From an endosymbiont of Lamellibrachia barhami (GTDB lineage Bacteria; Pseudomonadota; Gammaproteobacteria; Chromatiales; Chromatiaceae): DNA of 34,761 nucleotides. This document shows positions 26,199-34,611 of the stretch, piece by piece. Made by a program: the position numbers and the translations under genes. The notes beneath the pieces are model-generated. The model saw nothing but the letters and a program-made list of their open reading frames with translations. It ran no database searches and was not told the DNA's origin. The stretch covers positions 1,843,020-1,877,780 of the forward strand of contig NZ_JAAVSH020000001.1 of the NCBI RefSeq assembly GCF_011947365.2. The letters are read 5' to 3'. Position 1 is the stretch's first letter; the number at the start of each line of letters is the position of its first letter.

Positions 26199-26851
26199 AA
26201 AGCCGGCCGATCAGACGATCTGTCGGCTTCTGGCTGCTGCTAGCGCTGCTGCCATGGCAATCCCTGTCAGCAGCCGGGGGGATGGAGAGCGGCAGGGAGC
26301 CGGTGATTCTACCCGACCTCGATCGGCGCGAGATCGTCGAGCCTGAGATCGACACCGAAGACTTCGAGATCAGCCTGTTTGCCGGTGCGCTCAGCATCGA
26401 GGACTTCGGCACCAACCCGGTCTACGGCGCGCGTCTCGACTACCACCTCAGCGAAGATTTTTTCCTGCAGGCGGATGCAGGCTACTCCCGCGCCAGCAAG
26501 ACCAGCTATGAACTTTTAAGCGGTAGCGCGCAGCTGCTCACCGACAGCGAACGCGATTTCACCTACTACAACCTCTCTTTGGGTTACAACCTGTTACCAG
26601 GAGAGGTATTCATCGGCAAGGGGAGAGCCTTCAACAGCCATCTCTATCTGATCGGCGGCGCCGGCAACACCACCTTTGCCGGCGATGACCATTTCAGCAT
26701 CAACCTTGGCCTGGGGTACCGTTTTCTGCTCACCGATGCCTTCGCCCTGCGTCTTGACGTGCGAGACCACCTCTTCGACAGTGACCTGCTGGGGGAGGAT
26801 AAAACCACCCACAACATCGAGTTGAGCGGTGGCTTGAGCCTGTTCTTTTGA
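26168..26851 (+). CDS. Outer-membrane beta-barrel protein
   Basis: 227 residues. GAGGAG eight bases before the ATG supports this start inside the previous gene. N-terminal signal (about 1-35), an acidic linker, then alternating beta strands from about 65 to a C-terminal GGLSLFF with terminal Phe, the usual outer-membrane insertion signal. Sequence style (ISLFAGALSIEDFGTNPVYGARLDYHLSEDFFLQADAGY) resembles the barrel domain found in Myxococcus and some marine gammaproteobacteria; that assignment is from memory. Probably the outer-membrane part of the envelope complex. Confidence 0.85.
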   Translation: MEIRYRFLLLKSRPIRRSVGFWLLLALLPWQSLSAAGGMESGREPVILPDLDRREIVEPEIDTEDFEISLFAGALSIEDFGTNPVYGARLDYHLSEDFFLQADAGYSRASKTSYELLSGSAQLLTDSERDFTYYNLSLGYNLLPGEVFIGKGRAFNSHLYLIGGAGNTTFAGDDHFSINLGLGYRFLLTDAFALRLDVRDHLFDSDLLGEDKTTHNIELSGGLSLFF

Positions 26852-26868
26852 AATCAGGAGCCTTAAGA

Positions 26869-27372
26869 ATGATAAACACTGCCAAACAACACCCAATATT
26901 AACCGCCCTGGTGCTAATGCTATCACTGCATTTCACCCCACTATGGGCGGCCTCTCAGCTGGCCCCCGACTTCACCTTGAAGAGTCTGAGCGGCGAGAAC
27001 CTGCGTCTCAGCGAACTGCGCGGCGAAGTGGTGATGATCAACTTCTGGGCAAGCTGGTGCGGCCCCTGCAGACAGGAGATGCCGCTGCTTGAAGAACTTT
27101 ATCAACGCTACCAGCCACTCGGTTTTACCCTGCTGGGGATCAACGTGGAGCAGGATGATGCCAAGGTACGCAAGCTGGCCAAGGAGCTGGGGGTGAGCTT
27201 TCCAATCCTGTTCGACAATGACAACCGGGTCAGCAAAAGCTATGCCGTATCCGCCATGCCGACCACCCTGCTGATCGACCGGGATGGCAATCAACGATTC
27301 CTGCATCAAGGTTTTCGGCCCGGTTACGAGCAAGCCTATCAGGAGCAGATTCGGCAACTGGTGAAGGAGTAG
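26869..27372 (+). CDS. TlpA-family periplasmic thioredoxin-like protein
   Basis: 167 residues. ATG at 26869 has AGGAG eight bases upstream; an in-frame TTG at 26848 is less likely. Signal peptide (ending LWA-AS), then a thioredoxin fold with WCGPC (Cys64, Cys67), the upstream FTLKSLSGENLRLSELRG and the cis-Pro loop (SAMPTTLLIDRDG). Such proteins reduce disulfides in the periplasm, often to keep cytochrome CxxCH cysteines reduced for haem attachment. That fits the three cytochrome genes nearby. Could also serve the DUF4266/DUF3570 partners. Confidence 0.93.
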   Translation: MINTAKQHPILTALVLMLSLHFTPLWAASQLAPDFTLKSLSGENLRLSELRGEVVMINFWASWCGPCRQEMPLLEELYQRYQPLGFTLLGINVEQDDAKVRKLAKELGVSFPILFDNDNRVSKSYAVSAMPTTLLIDRDGNQRFLHQGFRPGYEQAYQEQIRQLVKE

Positions 27373-27375
27373 ACC

Positions 27376-27600
27376 ATGCAAGCGACCACTCTCTCTGCGG
27401 TGCTCTTAGTGCTGACATCATTGGCCGGTTGCGCCGTGGAACCCTGGGTCAAACCCTACGAACGGGCCAAGCTGGCCGATCCGATCATGAGCTTCAGTCG
27501 CAATCCGGTGGCAGAAAGCTACCTGCACCATGTCTATCAGGCACGAGAGGCTGCGCGCGGCGCCGAAGGTGGTCAGGGAGGCGGCTGTGGCTGTAACTGA
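27376..27600 (+). CDS. DUF4266 small lipoprotein
   Basis: 74 residues. Lipoprotein signal with lipobox L-A-G-C (Cys19), then EPWVKPYERAKLADPIM, HHVYQAREAARGAEGG and the C-terminal GGGCGCN, which are the marks of DUF4266. Function unknown; families of this kind are commonly found beside DUF3570, ApbE and TlpA-type genes, and all three occur in this locus. The two Cys of GCGC could bind metal or form a disulfide. The DNA coding its Gly-rich tail also holds the ribosome site of the next gene. Confidence 0.88.
   Translation: MQATTLSAVLLVLTSLAGCAVEPWVKPYERAKLADPIMSFSRNPVAESYLHHVYQAREAARGAEGGQGGGCGCN
27575..27581 (+). promoter_or_regulatory. Shine-Dalgarno AGGGAGG inside the DUF4266 gene
   Basis: AGGGAGG five bases before the GTG at 27587. 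It decides the start of the DUF3570 gene in preference to the in-frame ATG at 27530, and is part of the Gly-rich codons of DUF4266. Confidence 0.7.
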
Positions 27601-28735
27601 GATCAAACAAACGAACCGACTGCTGCTGATCGGCAGCTTCGCCGTTGCCTTGCCGGTACTGGCGGCACAACTGCCAGAGGAGCGGGCGGATGCCATGTAC
27701 CACCTCTACGACGGTGGCGGAGTGACAGTCAGCGGCCCCTCCATCCTGGTACGCAAGCAGTTTGGCGAGAGCCTTTCAGCCTCCGCCAACTACTATGTCG
27801 ACGCCATCTCCAGCGCCTCTATCGACGTGGTGACCACCGCCAGCCCCTACACTGAAAATCGCACTGAAAACAGCGCATCGGTGGACTACCTGTATGGCAA
27901 CTCGCAGATGAACCTCGGCTACACCAGCAGCGAGGAGAGCGACTACAGCGCCGATACGATCCATTTCAGTATCGGACAGGATCTGCTCGGAGACCTCACC
28001 AACGTTACCCTGGGTTACAGCCGGGGCAGTGATGAAGTACGACGCAACGGTGACGCTGACTTCAGCGACGAGGTGACGCGCAACAGCTTCAGTCTCGCCC
28101 TGAGTCAGGTGGTCACCGCCAACACCCTGTTCGCCCTCTCCTGGGAGACCATCGCTGACGAGGGTTTTCTCAATAACCCCTACCGCTCGGTGCGTTATCT
28201 CGATGCATCCAGTCCAACAGGTTACAGCTTCGAATCCGAAGTCTACCCCCGGACCCGTACCAGCAACGCACTGTCGGCCCGCCTGCGCTACCATCTGCCA
28301 TATCGCGCGGCGCTCTCGGGGGAGTATCGTTACTTCACCGACACTTGGGGCATCACAGCCCACAACACCGAACTCGGCTACACTCACCCCCTGGGAGACA
28401 ACTGGACCTTCGATCTCAGCTACCGCTATTACACCCAGAACGCCGCAGATTTCTACAGCGACCTCTTCCCGCGGGTTCAGTCACAGAACTACCTGGCGCG
28501 TGACAAGGAGCTGAGCAGTTACTCCAGCCACTCGGTCGGCTTTGGGATGAGTTACAAACTGCAGCGGGAGAGCTGGAAACTGCTGGACAGCGCCAGCCTC
28601 AATCTCGCCTACAACTATCTCTATTTCAACTACCGGGATTTCCGTGATATCAGCCAGTCGGAAGCAGTAGGACAGGAACCGCTCTACGAACTGTCCGCCA
28701 ATGTGATGCGGCTCTATCTCTCAGTCTATTATTGA
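27587..28735 (+). CDS. DUF3570 outer-membrane protein
   Basis: 382 residues. GTG at 27587 gives a proper signal peptide (TEIKQTNRLLLIGSFAVALP then VLA-A); an ATG at 27530 would add a charged non-signal leader. Mature N-terminus has RADAMYHLYDGGGVTVSGPS, followed by many alternating amphipathic strands rich in Tyr/Ser (NYYVDAISSASIDVVTTASP, LGYTSSEESDYSADTI) and a terminal aromatic MRLYLSVYY, all as in DUF3570 beta-barrel proteins. Overlaps DUF4266 by 14 bases. Function unknown; conserved with DUF4266 and ApbE, so an outer-membrane route or assembly factor for a flavin- or metal-bearing product is conceivable. Last gene of the rightward arm. Confidence 0.9.
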   Translation: MAVTEIKQTNRLLLIGSFAVALPVLAAQLPEERADAMYHLYDGGGVTVSGPSILVRKQFGESLSASANYYVDAISSASIDVVTTASPYTENRTENSASVDYLYGNSQMNLGYTSSEESDYSADTIHFSIGQDLLGDLTNVTLGYSRGSDEVRRNGDADFSDEVTRNSFSLALSQVVTANTLFALSWETIADEGFLNNPYRSVRYLDASSPTGYSFESEVYPRTRTSNALSARLRYHLPYRAALSGEYRYFTDTWGITAHNTELGYTHPLGDNWTFDLSYRYYTQNAADFYSDLFPRVQSQNYLARDKELSSYSSHSVGFGMSYKLQRESWKLLDSASLNLAYNYLYFNYRDFRDISQSEAVGQEPLYELSANVMRLYLSVYY

Positions 28736-28776
28736 TTGCAGCATTGGACGTTTCCGGGCGGGGCTAGAGTAAGAAT

Positions 28777-28865
28777 GTAGGTCTGATCAAGCGTAGCGGA
28801 TCGGGCATACCAACATTGACAGCGCGCATGGAATTGCCGGTTCCGCTACGCTTGAACCAGCCTAC
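28777..28865. repeat. Palindromic intergenic repeat between convergent genes
   Basis: Inverted arms 28777-28805 and 28837-28865: both read GTAGG at the outer end and share TCAAGCGTAGCGGA. It lies between DUF3570 (plus) and epmA (minus), so it may act as a two-way terminator. Outer ends resemble those of the element at 10719-10872, suggesting the same repeat family. Confidence 0.65.
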
Positions 28866-28918
28866 ATCCATTGATGTGTTTCAGCATGTGGGATGGGGTG
28901 AGCTTGCGAACCACATCC

Positions 28919-29914
28919 TCAGGCACGCAGATAGGGAAACGCCAGAACCTCTTCGATAGACGCCACATCCGTCACTCGCATCAAGAGCCGGTCTATGCCC
29001 AGAGCAACACCGGCACATTCTGGCATCCCGGATGCCAGACCGGATAGTAAATTTCTGTCCATCGGCACTTTCGGCAAGCCCCTCTCTTCACGGGTCGCAT
29101 TCTCCTGCTCGAATCTGCACTGCTGCTCCTGGGCATCGGTCAGTTCATGGAAGCCGTTGGCGATCTCAATCCCCTCCAGATAGAGCTCGAAACGCTCAGC
29201 CACGGCTGGCGTACCCTGGCGCACCTTTGCCAATGCCGCTTGACTGGCCGGATAGTCGAATAGAAAGCTCAGCCGCTCCTTGCCAAGGTGGGACTCGATG
29301 CGCTGGGTCAGCAGCAGGTCGAGCCAGGCATCCGCACTATCCAGAGACAGGGTTTCCGCATCGGAGATGCCCGCATCGATGGCGCATTGACGCAAGCTTG
29401 CAGCCGAAGCGGCATGCGGATCGATGCCAAGATAGCGCTGAAAAGCCTCCCCGTAGCTCACCCGTTCCACTGGCAGGGTGGATGGCAGTACGGCATTCAC
29501 CAGGGACGCCACCTCATCCATCAGAGCAAGGTGGTCAAACCCCGGCCGATACCACTCAAGCAGGGTAAACTCCGGATTATGCCGAGTGCCGAGTTCCCCT
29601 CCCCGAAATACCTTGCAGATCTGATAGATAGGCCCGCTGCCCGCCGCCAGCAGGCGTTTCATGGGGAATTCCGGAGAAGTGTGGAGATAGAGGGTCTCCC
29701 CGCGTGCCGCACCGGGGCCAGTGTAACGGGTGGTGAAACTCTCTATGGCGGGGTCGGTCACCCCAAAGCGGGAGCAGACGGGGGTTTCGACCTCCAAGAC
29801 CCCGGCCTGCCTGAAAAATGACCGGATACCCGCCAGCAGCCCCGCCCTCGCCCGCAGCATCTCCTGCGTGGCAACGGGGCGCCAATCCGTATTTGCCAAG
29901 TCGCCGGAAGTCAA
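28919..29914 (-). CDS. epmA: EF-P--(R)-beta-lysine ligase EpmA
   Basis: Class II lysyl-tRNA-synthetase paralogue that attaches (R)-beta-lysine to Lys34 of EF-P, using ATP. 331 residues, the usual size without an anticodon-binding domain. Class II motifs: [13 protein letters not shown] (motif 1 region), [40 protein letters not shown] (motif 2 region), and [11 protein letters not shown] (motif 3) near the C-terminus. The start is a TTG overlapping the efp stop as TTGA (29911-29914); the N-terminus lines up with E. coli EpmA around the W-R-P/W-Q-P residues, so a downstream ATG at 29860 would be too short. Co-transcribed with efp. Confidence 0.95.
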   Translation of the reverse strand: MTSGDLANTDWRPVATQEMLRARAGLLAGIRSFFRQAGVLEVETPVCSRFGVTDPAIESFTTRYTGPGAARGETLYLHTSPEFPMKRLLAAGSGPIYQICKVFRGGELGTRHNPEFTLLEWYRPGFDHLALMDEVASLVNAVLPSTLPVERVSYGEAFQRYLGIDPHAASAASLRQCAIDAGISDAETLSLDSADAWLDLLLTQRIESHLGKERLSFLFDYPASQAALAKVRQGTPAVAERFELYLEGIEIANGFHELTDAQEQQCRFEQENATREERGLPKVPMDRNLLSGLASGMPECAGVALGIDRLLMRVTDVASIEEVLAFPYLRA

Positions 29915-30483
29915 CCTTCCTTGACGCGGGAAACATACTCGCCGGTGCGAGTATCGACTTTGATCATCTCGCCGATCTGGACAAAAAGCGGCACCCGAAC
30001 CACGGCGCCGCTCTCAAGGGTCGCCGGTTTGCCACCGCTGCCGGAGGTATCCCCCTTGAGGCCCGGGTCGGTATCTGTAACAGTCAGCACCACGAAGTTC
30101 GGCGGTGCAACGATGATGGGGGAACCGTTCCAAAGGGTAATGGTGCAGAGATCCTGTGCCTTCATCCACTTTATGGTATCGCCGACGGCTTTTTCGTCAG
30201 CACTGACTTGCTCGAATGTCTCGGGATCCATAAAGTGCCAGAATTCGCCATCAGCATAGAGATACTGCAGATCAACCTCCATGACATCAGCCGCTTCCAC
30301 CGACTCGCCGGATTTGAAAGTCTTCTCCAGCACCCTGCCAGTCTTCAGGTTGCGGATCTTTACCCGGCTGAAGGCCTGGCCTTTGCCTGGTTTAACAAAT
30401 TCGTTCTCAATGATGGCGCAGGGATCACCGTCCATCATGATCTTCAGACCGCCCTTAAACTCGCTGGTGCTGTAACTTGCCAT
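29911..30483 (-). CDS. efp: Elongation factor P
   Basis: Rescues ribosomes stalled at polyproline. 190 residues, start [12 protein letters not shown] at 30483 with a GAGGAAG just upstream. Lys34 is in the loop KPGKGQ (residues 31-36), the beta-lysylation site for the EpmA/EpmB pathway, both of whose genes flank it. KOW-like N-domain and two OB domains, ending [14 protein letters not shown]. Its ribosome site lies within the first codons of the divergent epmB gene. Confidence 0.97.
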   Translation of the reverse strand: MASYSTSEFKGGLKIMMDGDPCAIIENEFVKPGKGQAFSRVKIRNLKTGRVLEKTFKSGESVEAADVMEVDLQYLYADGEFWHFMDPETFEQVSADEKAVGDTIKWMKAQDLCTITLWNGSPIIVAPPNFVVLTVTDTDPGLKGDTSGSGGKPATLESGAVVRVPLFVQIGEMIKVDTRTGEYVSRVKEG

Positions 30484-31576
30484 GACTTCCTCACGAAACA
30501 TATCGATTGCGGCGCATATCATACCTGAGAGCGGGTTAACTTTGCAGACTCCTCTTTGGCAGCAGGCGCTCAGCGAGGCATTTACCCGGCCGGCGACACT
30601 GCTGGACTACCTCGGAATCGAACGAGACAGCATTTCAGTGGAATTCGGCTCCGAATTCAGCATGCGCGTGCCCAGAGGCTTTGCAGCCCTGATGAGGAGA
30701 GGCGATCCAGAGGATCCGCTCCTGCGTCAGATCCTGCCACTTCAGGATGAGTCGCTGCATGCGCAGGGTTTCTCCCGCAATCCCGTCGGCGACCTGGAGG
30801 CCCATGCAGTTCCCGGACTGCTGCACAAATACCATGGACGCGCGCTGCTCATCACCACCGGCGCCTGCGCCATACACTGTCGCTACTGTTTTCGGCGCCA
30901 CTATCCCTACGAAAACGGTAGCGCCACGCCTCGCCAGTGGGAAACGCTGCTCGCCTATCTACGCGAACATCCAACAATCAACGAGGTCATTCTCAGCGGT
31001 GGCGACCCGTTGATGCTGAGTGATGAAAAACTTGGCCGGTGGATGCAGCAACTCAGCGAAATCCCCCATCTGCAGCGCCTGCGTCTGCACAGCCGCCTGC
31101 CGGTCGTCCTTCCAGAACGCATCACCCCTGAACTACTCGCCCATCTGCGGGAAAATCGTCTCAAATCCGTTCTGGTGATACACGCCAACCACCCGCGTGA
31201 ACTCTCCAACAGAGTGACCGAAAAGTTGAAGGCATTGCAGAAGGCCGGCGTACTGCTACTGAACCAAAGCGTGTTGCTGCGTGGCGTCAATGATCAGACA
31301 GCGGTATTGGTGGAACTCAGTGAACGCCTGTTCGAGGCGGGGGTCATGCCCTATTATCTGCATCTGCTGGATCGAGTGGAGGGAGCCGCCCATTTTGAAG
31401 TCGAGCAGGAGCGCATCCGCGCGTTATATAGTGGCCTGTTATCCCGCCTGCCGGGGTATATGGTCCCCAAACTGGTGCGTGAGACCGCCGGAGAGACGTC
31501 GAAAAGACCTGAAGGTTTCGATCTATCAGAACAATCCTCAATCCACTCCGATTCTTGTCAAACAACCTCACAATAG
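30482..31576 (+). CDS. epmB: EF-P beta-lysylation protein EpmB (lysine 2,3-aminomutase family)
   Basis: Radical SAM, PLP-dependent enzyme converting (S)-alpha-lysine to (R)-beta-lysine for EF-P. 364 residues with the cluster motif CAIHCRYC (Cys129, 133, 136), [37 protein letters not shown] and [13 protein letters not shown], all as in E. coli EpmB. The ATG at 30482 overlaps the efp start codon on the other strand (CATG at 30481-30484). It has no clear ribosome site, and the extra N-terminus compared with E. coli suggests the real start may be nearer 30542 (TTG). The C-terminal 20 residues are a Ser/Gln-rich extra tail. Confidence 0.95.
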   Translation: MTSSRNISIAAHIIPESGLTLQTPLWQQALSEAFTRPATLLDYLGIERDSISVEFGSEFSMRVPRGFAALMRRGDPEDPLLRQILPLQDESLHAQGFSRNPVGDLEAHAVPGLLHKYHGRALLITTGACAIHCRYCFRRHYPYENGSATPRQWETLLAYLREHPTINEVILSGGDPLMLSDEKLGRWMQQLSEIPHLQRLRLHSRLPVVLPERITPELLAHLRENRLKSVLVIHANHPRELSNRVTEKLKALQKAGVLLLNQSVLLRGVNDQTAVLVELSERLFEAGVMPYYLHLLDRVEGAAHFEVEQERIRALYSGLLSRLPGYMVPKLVRETAGETSKRPEGFDLSEQSSIHSDSCQTTSQ

Positions 31577-31691
31577 CCTCGTTGCATAGAAGAGGTGAGG
31601 CGGTCTGGTAAAACAGGTTGAGGAAGTTTCGGGACGAATGAAGTATGCCTGCGAGGCAATATCCCGCTGGTGGGTTGTGTCGAATTGTAGA

Positions 31692-31724
31692 GAAGACCGG
31701 TCAGGTCAACCCTGGCCGGTCTTC
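31692..31724. terminator. Hairpin between convergent epmB and cold-shock genes
   Basis: 14-base stem (GAAGACCGGTCAGG / CCTGGCCGGTCTTC, one wobble) with a 5-base loop. It lies between the ends of epmB (plus, 31576) and the cold-shock gene (minus, 31746). No good T-run on either side, so it may be a weak bidirectional terminator. Confidence 0.55.
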
Positions 31725-31745
31725 CAAAAGACTGCGGTGTAAAAA

Positions 31746-31955
31746 TTACAGCGGCGTTACGTCTTCAGCCTGGGGGCCTTTTTTCCCTTCACCTACGGTG
31801 AACTGAACTGACTGTCCTTCCGCCAGGGTCCGGCGACCAGTCCCTACGATTGAGCGGAAATGAACGAAGAGATCGGCACCATTTTCCCTTTGGATAAATC
31901 CGTAACCCTTCTCATCATTAAACCATTTAACGGTGCCTGTTTGCTGTTCAGACAT
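31746..31955 (-). CDS. CspA-family cold-shock protein
   Basis: 69 residues, single cold-shock domain: [20 protein letters not shown] (RNP1, with aromatic residues of the nucleic-acid face) and DLFVHFRSI (RNP2). RNA chaperone that melts secondary structure. AGAGG lies about 10 bases before the ATG. The leader upstream is long and can fold (hairpin at 31972-32012), as in cold-inducible csp genes. Which paralogue (CspA, C, D, E) cannot be told. Confidence 0.96.
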   Translation of the reverse strand: MSEQQTGTVKWFNDEKGYGFIQRENGADLFVHFRSIVGTGRRTLAEGQSVQFTVGEGKKGPQAEDVTPL

Positions 31956-31971
31956 TTTGAAGAACCTCTGT

Positions 31972-32012
31972 AATGTTAGTAAAACAGCCCACTCAAACAG
32001 TAGACTAACATT
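31972..32012 (-). promoter_or_regulatory. Leader hairpin upstream of the cold-shock gene
   Basis: Perfect 9-base arms AATGTTAGT (31972-31980) and ACTAACATT (32004-32012) with a 23-base loop, ending a few bases before the AGAGG ribosome site. May control translation of the csp messenger with temperature; inference from position. Confidence 0.4.
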
Positions 32013-32105
32013 CTGATTGTAGTTTTTTGCGTACGGATTAGCAAAAAAACTGACCTGCCAACTTTACCGACCGGACAAATGAAGCTTACAGGCACATGCG
32101 CCAAA

Positions 32106-32135
32106 AAAATATTTTATTAATCATGAAGTTATCAA
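32106..32135 (-). promoter_or_regulatory. Candidate sigma-70 promoter for the cold-shock gene
   Basis: On the minus strand TTGATA (32130-32135) is followed, after 17-18 bases, by ATATTT/TATTTT (32106-32112). This would give a leader of about 145 bases, of the length known for cspA-type genes. Region is AT-rich. Confidence 0.45.
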
Positions 32136-32190
32136 CCTTCAGGTGACACGAAAACCGCATGAGTTTCTCCGCAGGTTTGATGAAAAACCT

Positions 32191-33252
32191 CTAGTCGGCC
32201 AGAATCACCCTACCCGTCCCAAGCTTCTTCGCCCGATACATTGCTTTATCACAGCGATCGAGAAATTCATGCGAGGATTCCCCCAACCTGAACGCAGCAA
32301 CACCCATTGAGGCAGAGACGTCAACCAGCGTCTCGCCAGTGCTCGGGCGCTTAAGCACCAGCTTCTTGATATTTTTCCGTAGATTTTCCGCCAGACTAAA
32401 GGCGCTGGTAATACTCGTTTCCGGGAGCAAGAGGGCAAACTCATCTCCCCCGATGCGGGCACTGCAATCACTCCCCTTGGTATGTGTTTTCAGAAGTTTC
32501 CCGATTGCGCTCAGTACCTTGTCACCCACGAGATGACCATGTGTATCATTGATCTTCTTGAAATGATCCAGATCCACCAGTATCAGCGAAAAGTTTGCTG
32601 CTCGCCGGCGCTCTGCATCAGCAATCAGATGATCCTGTGTTTGATCAAACCCCCGGCGGTTAAAGACTCCCGTCAACACATCGATGTATGCCACTTGCTT
32701 GGCAGACTCCAACTCATCCCTGAGTCTCTCCATCTCATCGGATGAGGTCGTCATCTGGCTCTCCAGCCGCTGGCTCTCCATCGCGAGTACACGAGTATCC
32801 GACATGATGTCAGTCACGACAGCGAGCACATCTTCAGCCTTCTCACTCTTGGCCAACCGATTGATATGTTGCTCGAGTTTTTCATTTGAGACAGCCGCTT
32901 TGCCTGCAAGATCCACCAGTGCACCGATAGTCTGGGCGACGATGGCAAGCAGCTCCTCTCGTAGATCTTGCAGAACCTCACCATCGCAACTGTAGAGGAA
33001 ACGCCGGAAGAGTTTATCCGCATCCTCCTGTGACCAAGCTGCCTGACCCTCCAGAAACCTGTCGACTTTCTCTCTCAAACGGGCATCTCTTCCCGCCATA
33101 TAATTGTAGAAGAGGGAGAAGTTGACAGGATTTATGGGAAGCTGATGTTTGGCGAGCAGCGGGATGGCCAAGCGAAAAAACTCACCGGCCTGATCCGGCG
33201 TATCGGGATGAAACAGTGCGGGGCTGGCACTTTCCTCTTTCTGTTCTTTCAT
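32191..33252 (-). CDS. GGDEF diguanylate cyclase with unassigned N-terminal domain
   Basis: 353 residues from the ATG at 33252 (a TTG at 33285 is an alternative; neither has a clear ribosome site). Residues about 15-180 are helical, cytoplasmic and not recognised (LPINPVNFSLFYNYMAGRDA, WSQEDADKLFRRFLYSCDGE); residues about 180-353 form a complete GGDEF domain: DVLTGVFNRRGFDQ, DLDHFKKINDTHGHLVGD, and GGDEF at 268-272. Predicted to make cyclic di-GMP from two GTP. The product-inhibition I-site position has KGSD rather than RxxD, so feedback control may be weak. No transmembrane segment. Stands alone. Confidence 0.92.
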   Translation of the reverse strand: MKEQKEESASPALFHPDTPDQAGEFFRLAIPLLAKHQLPINPVNFSLFYNYMAGRDARLREKVDRFLEGQAAWSQEDADKLFRRFLYSCDGEVLQDLREELLAIVAQTIGALVDLAGKAAVSNEKLEQHINRLAKSEKAEDVLAVVTDIMSDTRVLAMESQRLESQMTTSSDEMERLRDELESAKQVAYIDVLTGVFNRRGFDQTQDHLIADAERRRAANFSLILVDLDHFKKINDTHGHLVGDKVLSAIGKLLKTHTKGSDCSARIGGDEFALLLPETSITSAFSLAENLRKNIKKLVLKRPSTGETLVDVSASMGVAAFRLGESSHEFLDRCDKAMYRAKKLGTGRVILAD

Positions 33253-33380
33253 AACGGATAGTTTAGCTAAATGGAGAGAAATCAACCGACTTTAAAATAC
33301 CACTATTAACGATTCAGGTTAAGAACAATGCTTTCGTATTGCGCCTGTTCGGAAGGTTTCAGAAGGGTCATCCAGACAAA

Positions 33381-34460
33381 CTAGCCACCTGTCAGTTTGT
33401 GTCCATGCTTGTCAATAATACGGTCGATCTCCTTTCTGGCATAGCGGCACAAACTGGCTTGAGCGTCACGTGATGCCGCCCTGCCTTCCGCTAAATCACC
33501 GATAATAATAATATTCTCATCGTTAAGTGTATTTGCGGGTTTCGTGTAGTTAAAGCTTCCGGCAATGATAACGCTGTCATCGATAACCATCAGCTTGTGG
33601 TGGAGCTTTCCGAGTCGCCCAGGACTCCAACCCCGCCCCTTTCGCGCCAGATAGACTTCGGCACCACTCTCGGCAAGTCCCTTGCTCGCGGCCCAGTACT
33701 GATTGCCCTGCCCTGCATCAAAGACGCCTCTGATCGGAATCCCCCCCAACCGGCGTGCAATCATGGCATCATCGATACCTGAGGACTTGGAGAAGGTAAA
33801 AATTGCAAAATCGATCCGCTCTCGCGCCTTGAGCATCTGCTTCATGATCTCCATCTCGGGGGAGTGGTCGGGCGCGAACAGGACCTTGACCCTGACACCC
33901 GACACATCGACCTCCTTCGGCGCTTTACGGCTTTTGAAGTGGCGTTTCCCAAAGGCACCACTCCAGATCTCACGGAATTCGCTGGCATACTCCCTAGCCA
34001 CTTTCTGATCCTGGACAGTGACAAGATGATTCAGGTTTTTCTGGGTACCGGTAGGGGTGAAGTTGGTGGAGCCTGTGAGTACCGCACTACGATCCCGAAC
34101 CATGAACTTCTGATGGAATATTCTGGGATTATAGTCGAGTTTTGCATTGATGCCTGCACGATGCAGGGCGTTTAACATCGAACGATTTTGCTCTTTTTTA
34201 CCACACTGGACAAACACGTCATCAAGATCTTCGCGCTCGATGAGATAGTCCCCCTCGAGCACAAGCCTGACGCTAACCCCATTATGCGCTGCGTTAACCA
34301 AAGCCCGGGCTATCGGTTCAGACTCAAGTTCCTGAATGGCCACATCAAGCCTTTTTTGTGCCTGCTCGATAAACTCCACTATGGGAGATTCGAGATCATC
34401 CGGGCCGCCCAGTTCTTGCGGCCCCATATAGAGGCGGAGATCACCCAACTCGAGTGGCAT
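33381..34460 (-). CDS. Phospholipase D-family protein (two HKD motifs)
   Basis: 359 residues with two catalytic HxKx4D motifs: HQKFMVRD (His116) followed by GSTNF, and HHKLMVID (His287) followed by GSFNYT. The pair makes one active site in PLD enzymes: phosphodiester hydrolysis or transfer on lipids or nucleic acid. A strong AGGAG precedes the ATG. No signal peptide or membrane segment, so likely cytoplasmic. That favours nuclease or cardiolipin-synthase-unlike roles, but the substrate cannot be told. The N-terminal residues include EFIEQAQKRLDVAIQELESE, typical of the first PLD lobe. Confidence 0.9.
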   Translation of the reverse strand: MPLELGDLRLYMGPQELGGPDDLESPIVEFIEQAQKRLDVAIQELESEPIARALVNAAHNGVSVRLVLEGDYLIEREDLDDVFVQCGKKEQNRSMLNALHRAGINAKLDYNPRIFHQKFMVRDRSAVLTGSTNFTPTGTQKNLNHLVTVQDQKVAREYASEFREIWSGAFGKRHFKSRKAPKEVDVSGVRVKVLFAPDHSPEMEIMKQMLKARERIDFAIFTFSKSSGIDDAMIARRLGGIPIRGVFDAGQGNQYWAASKGLAESGAEVYLARKGRGWSPGRLGKLHHKLMVIDDSVIIAGSFNYTKPANTLNDENIIIIGDLAEGRAASRDAQASLCRYARKEIDRIIDKHGHKLTGG

Positions 34461-34611
34461 TTACCTGACTCCTTTCAGTAATCGTGAACCAAGCATCCAG
34501 GATGCCGGAATAAGGAACTATTCTAGTTTTAACACTTAATCCTATAGCCTGCCAGCACGCATTCAAGGAGATATCGACAGGCTCAAAGCGACCCACATCT
34601 TCAGGCAATAA

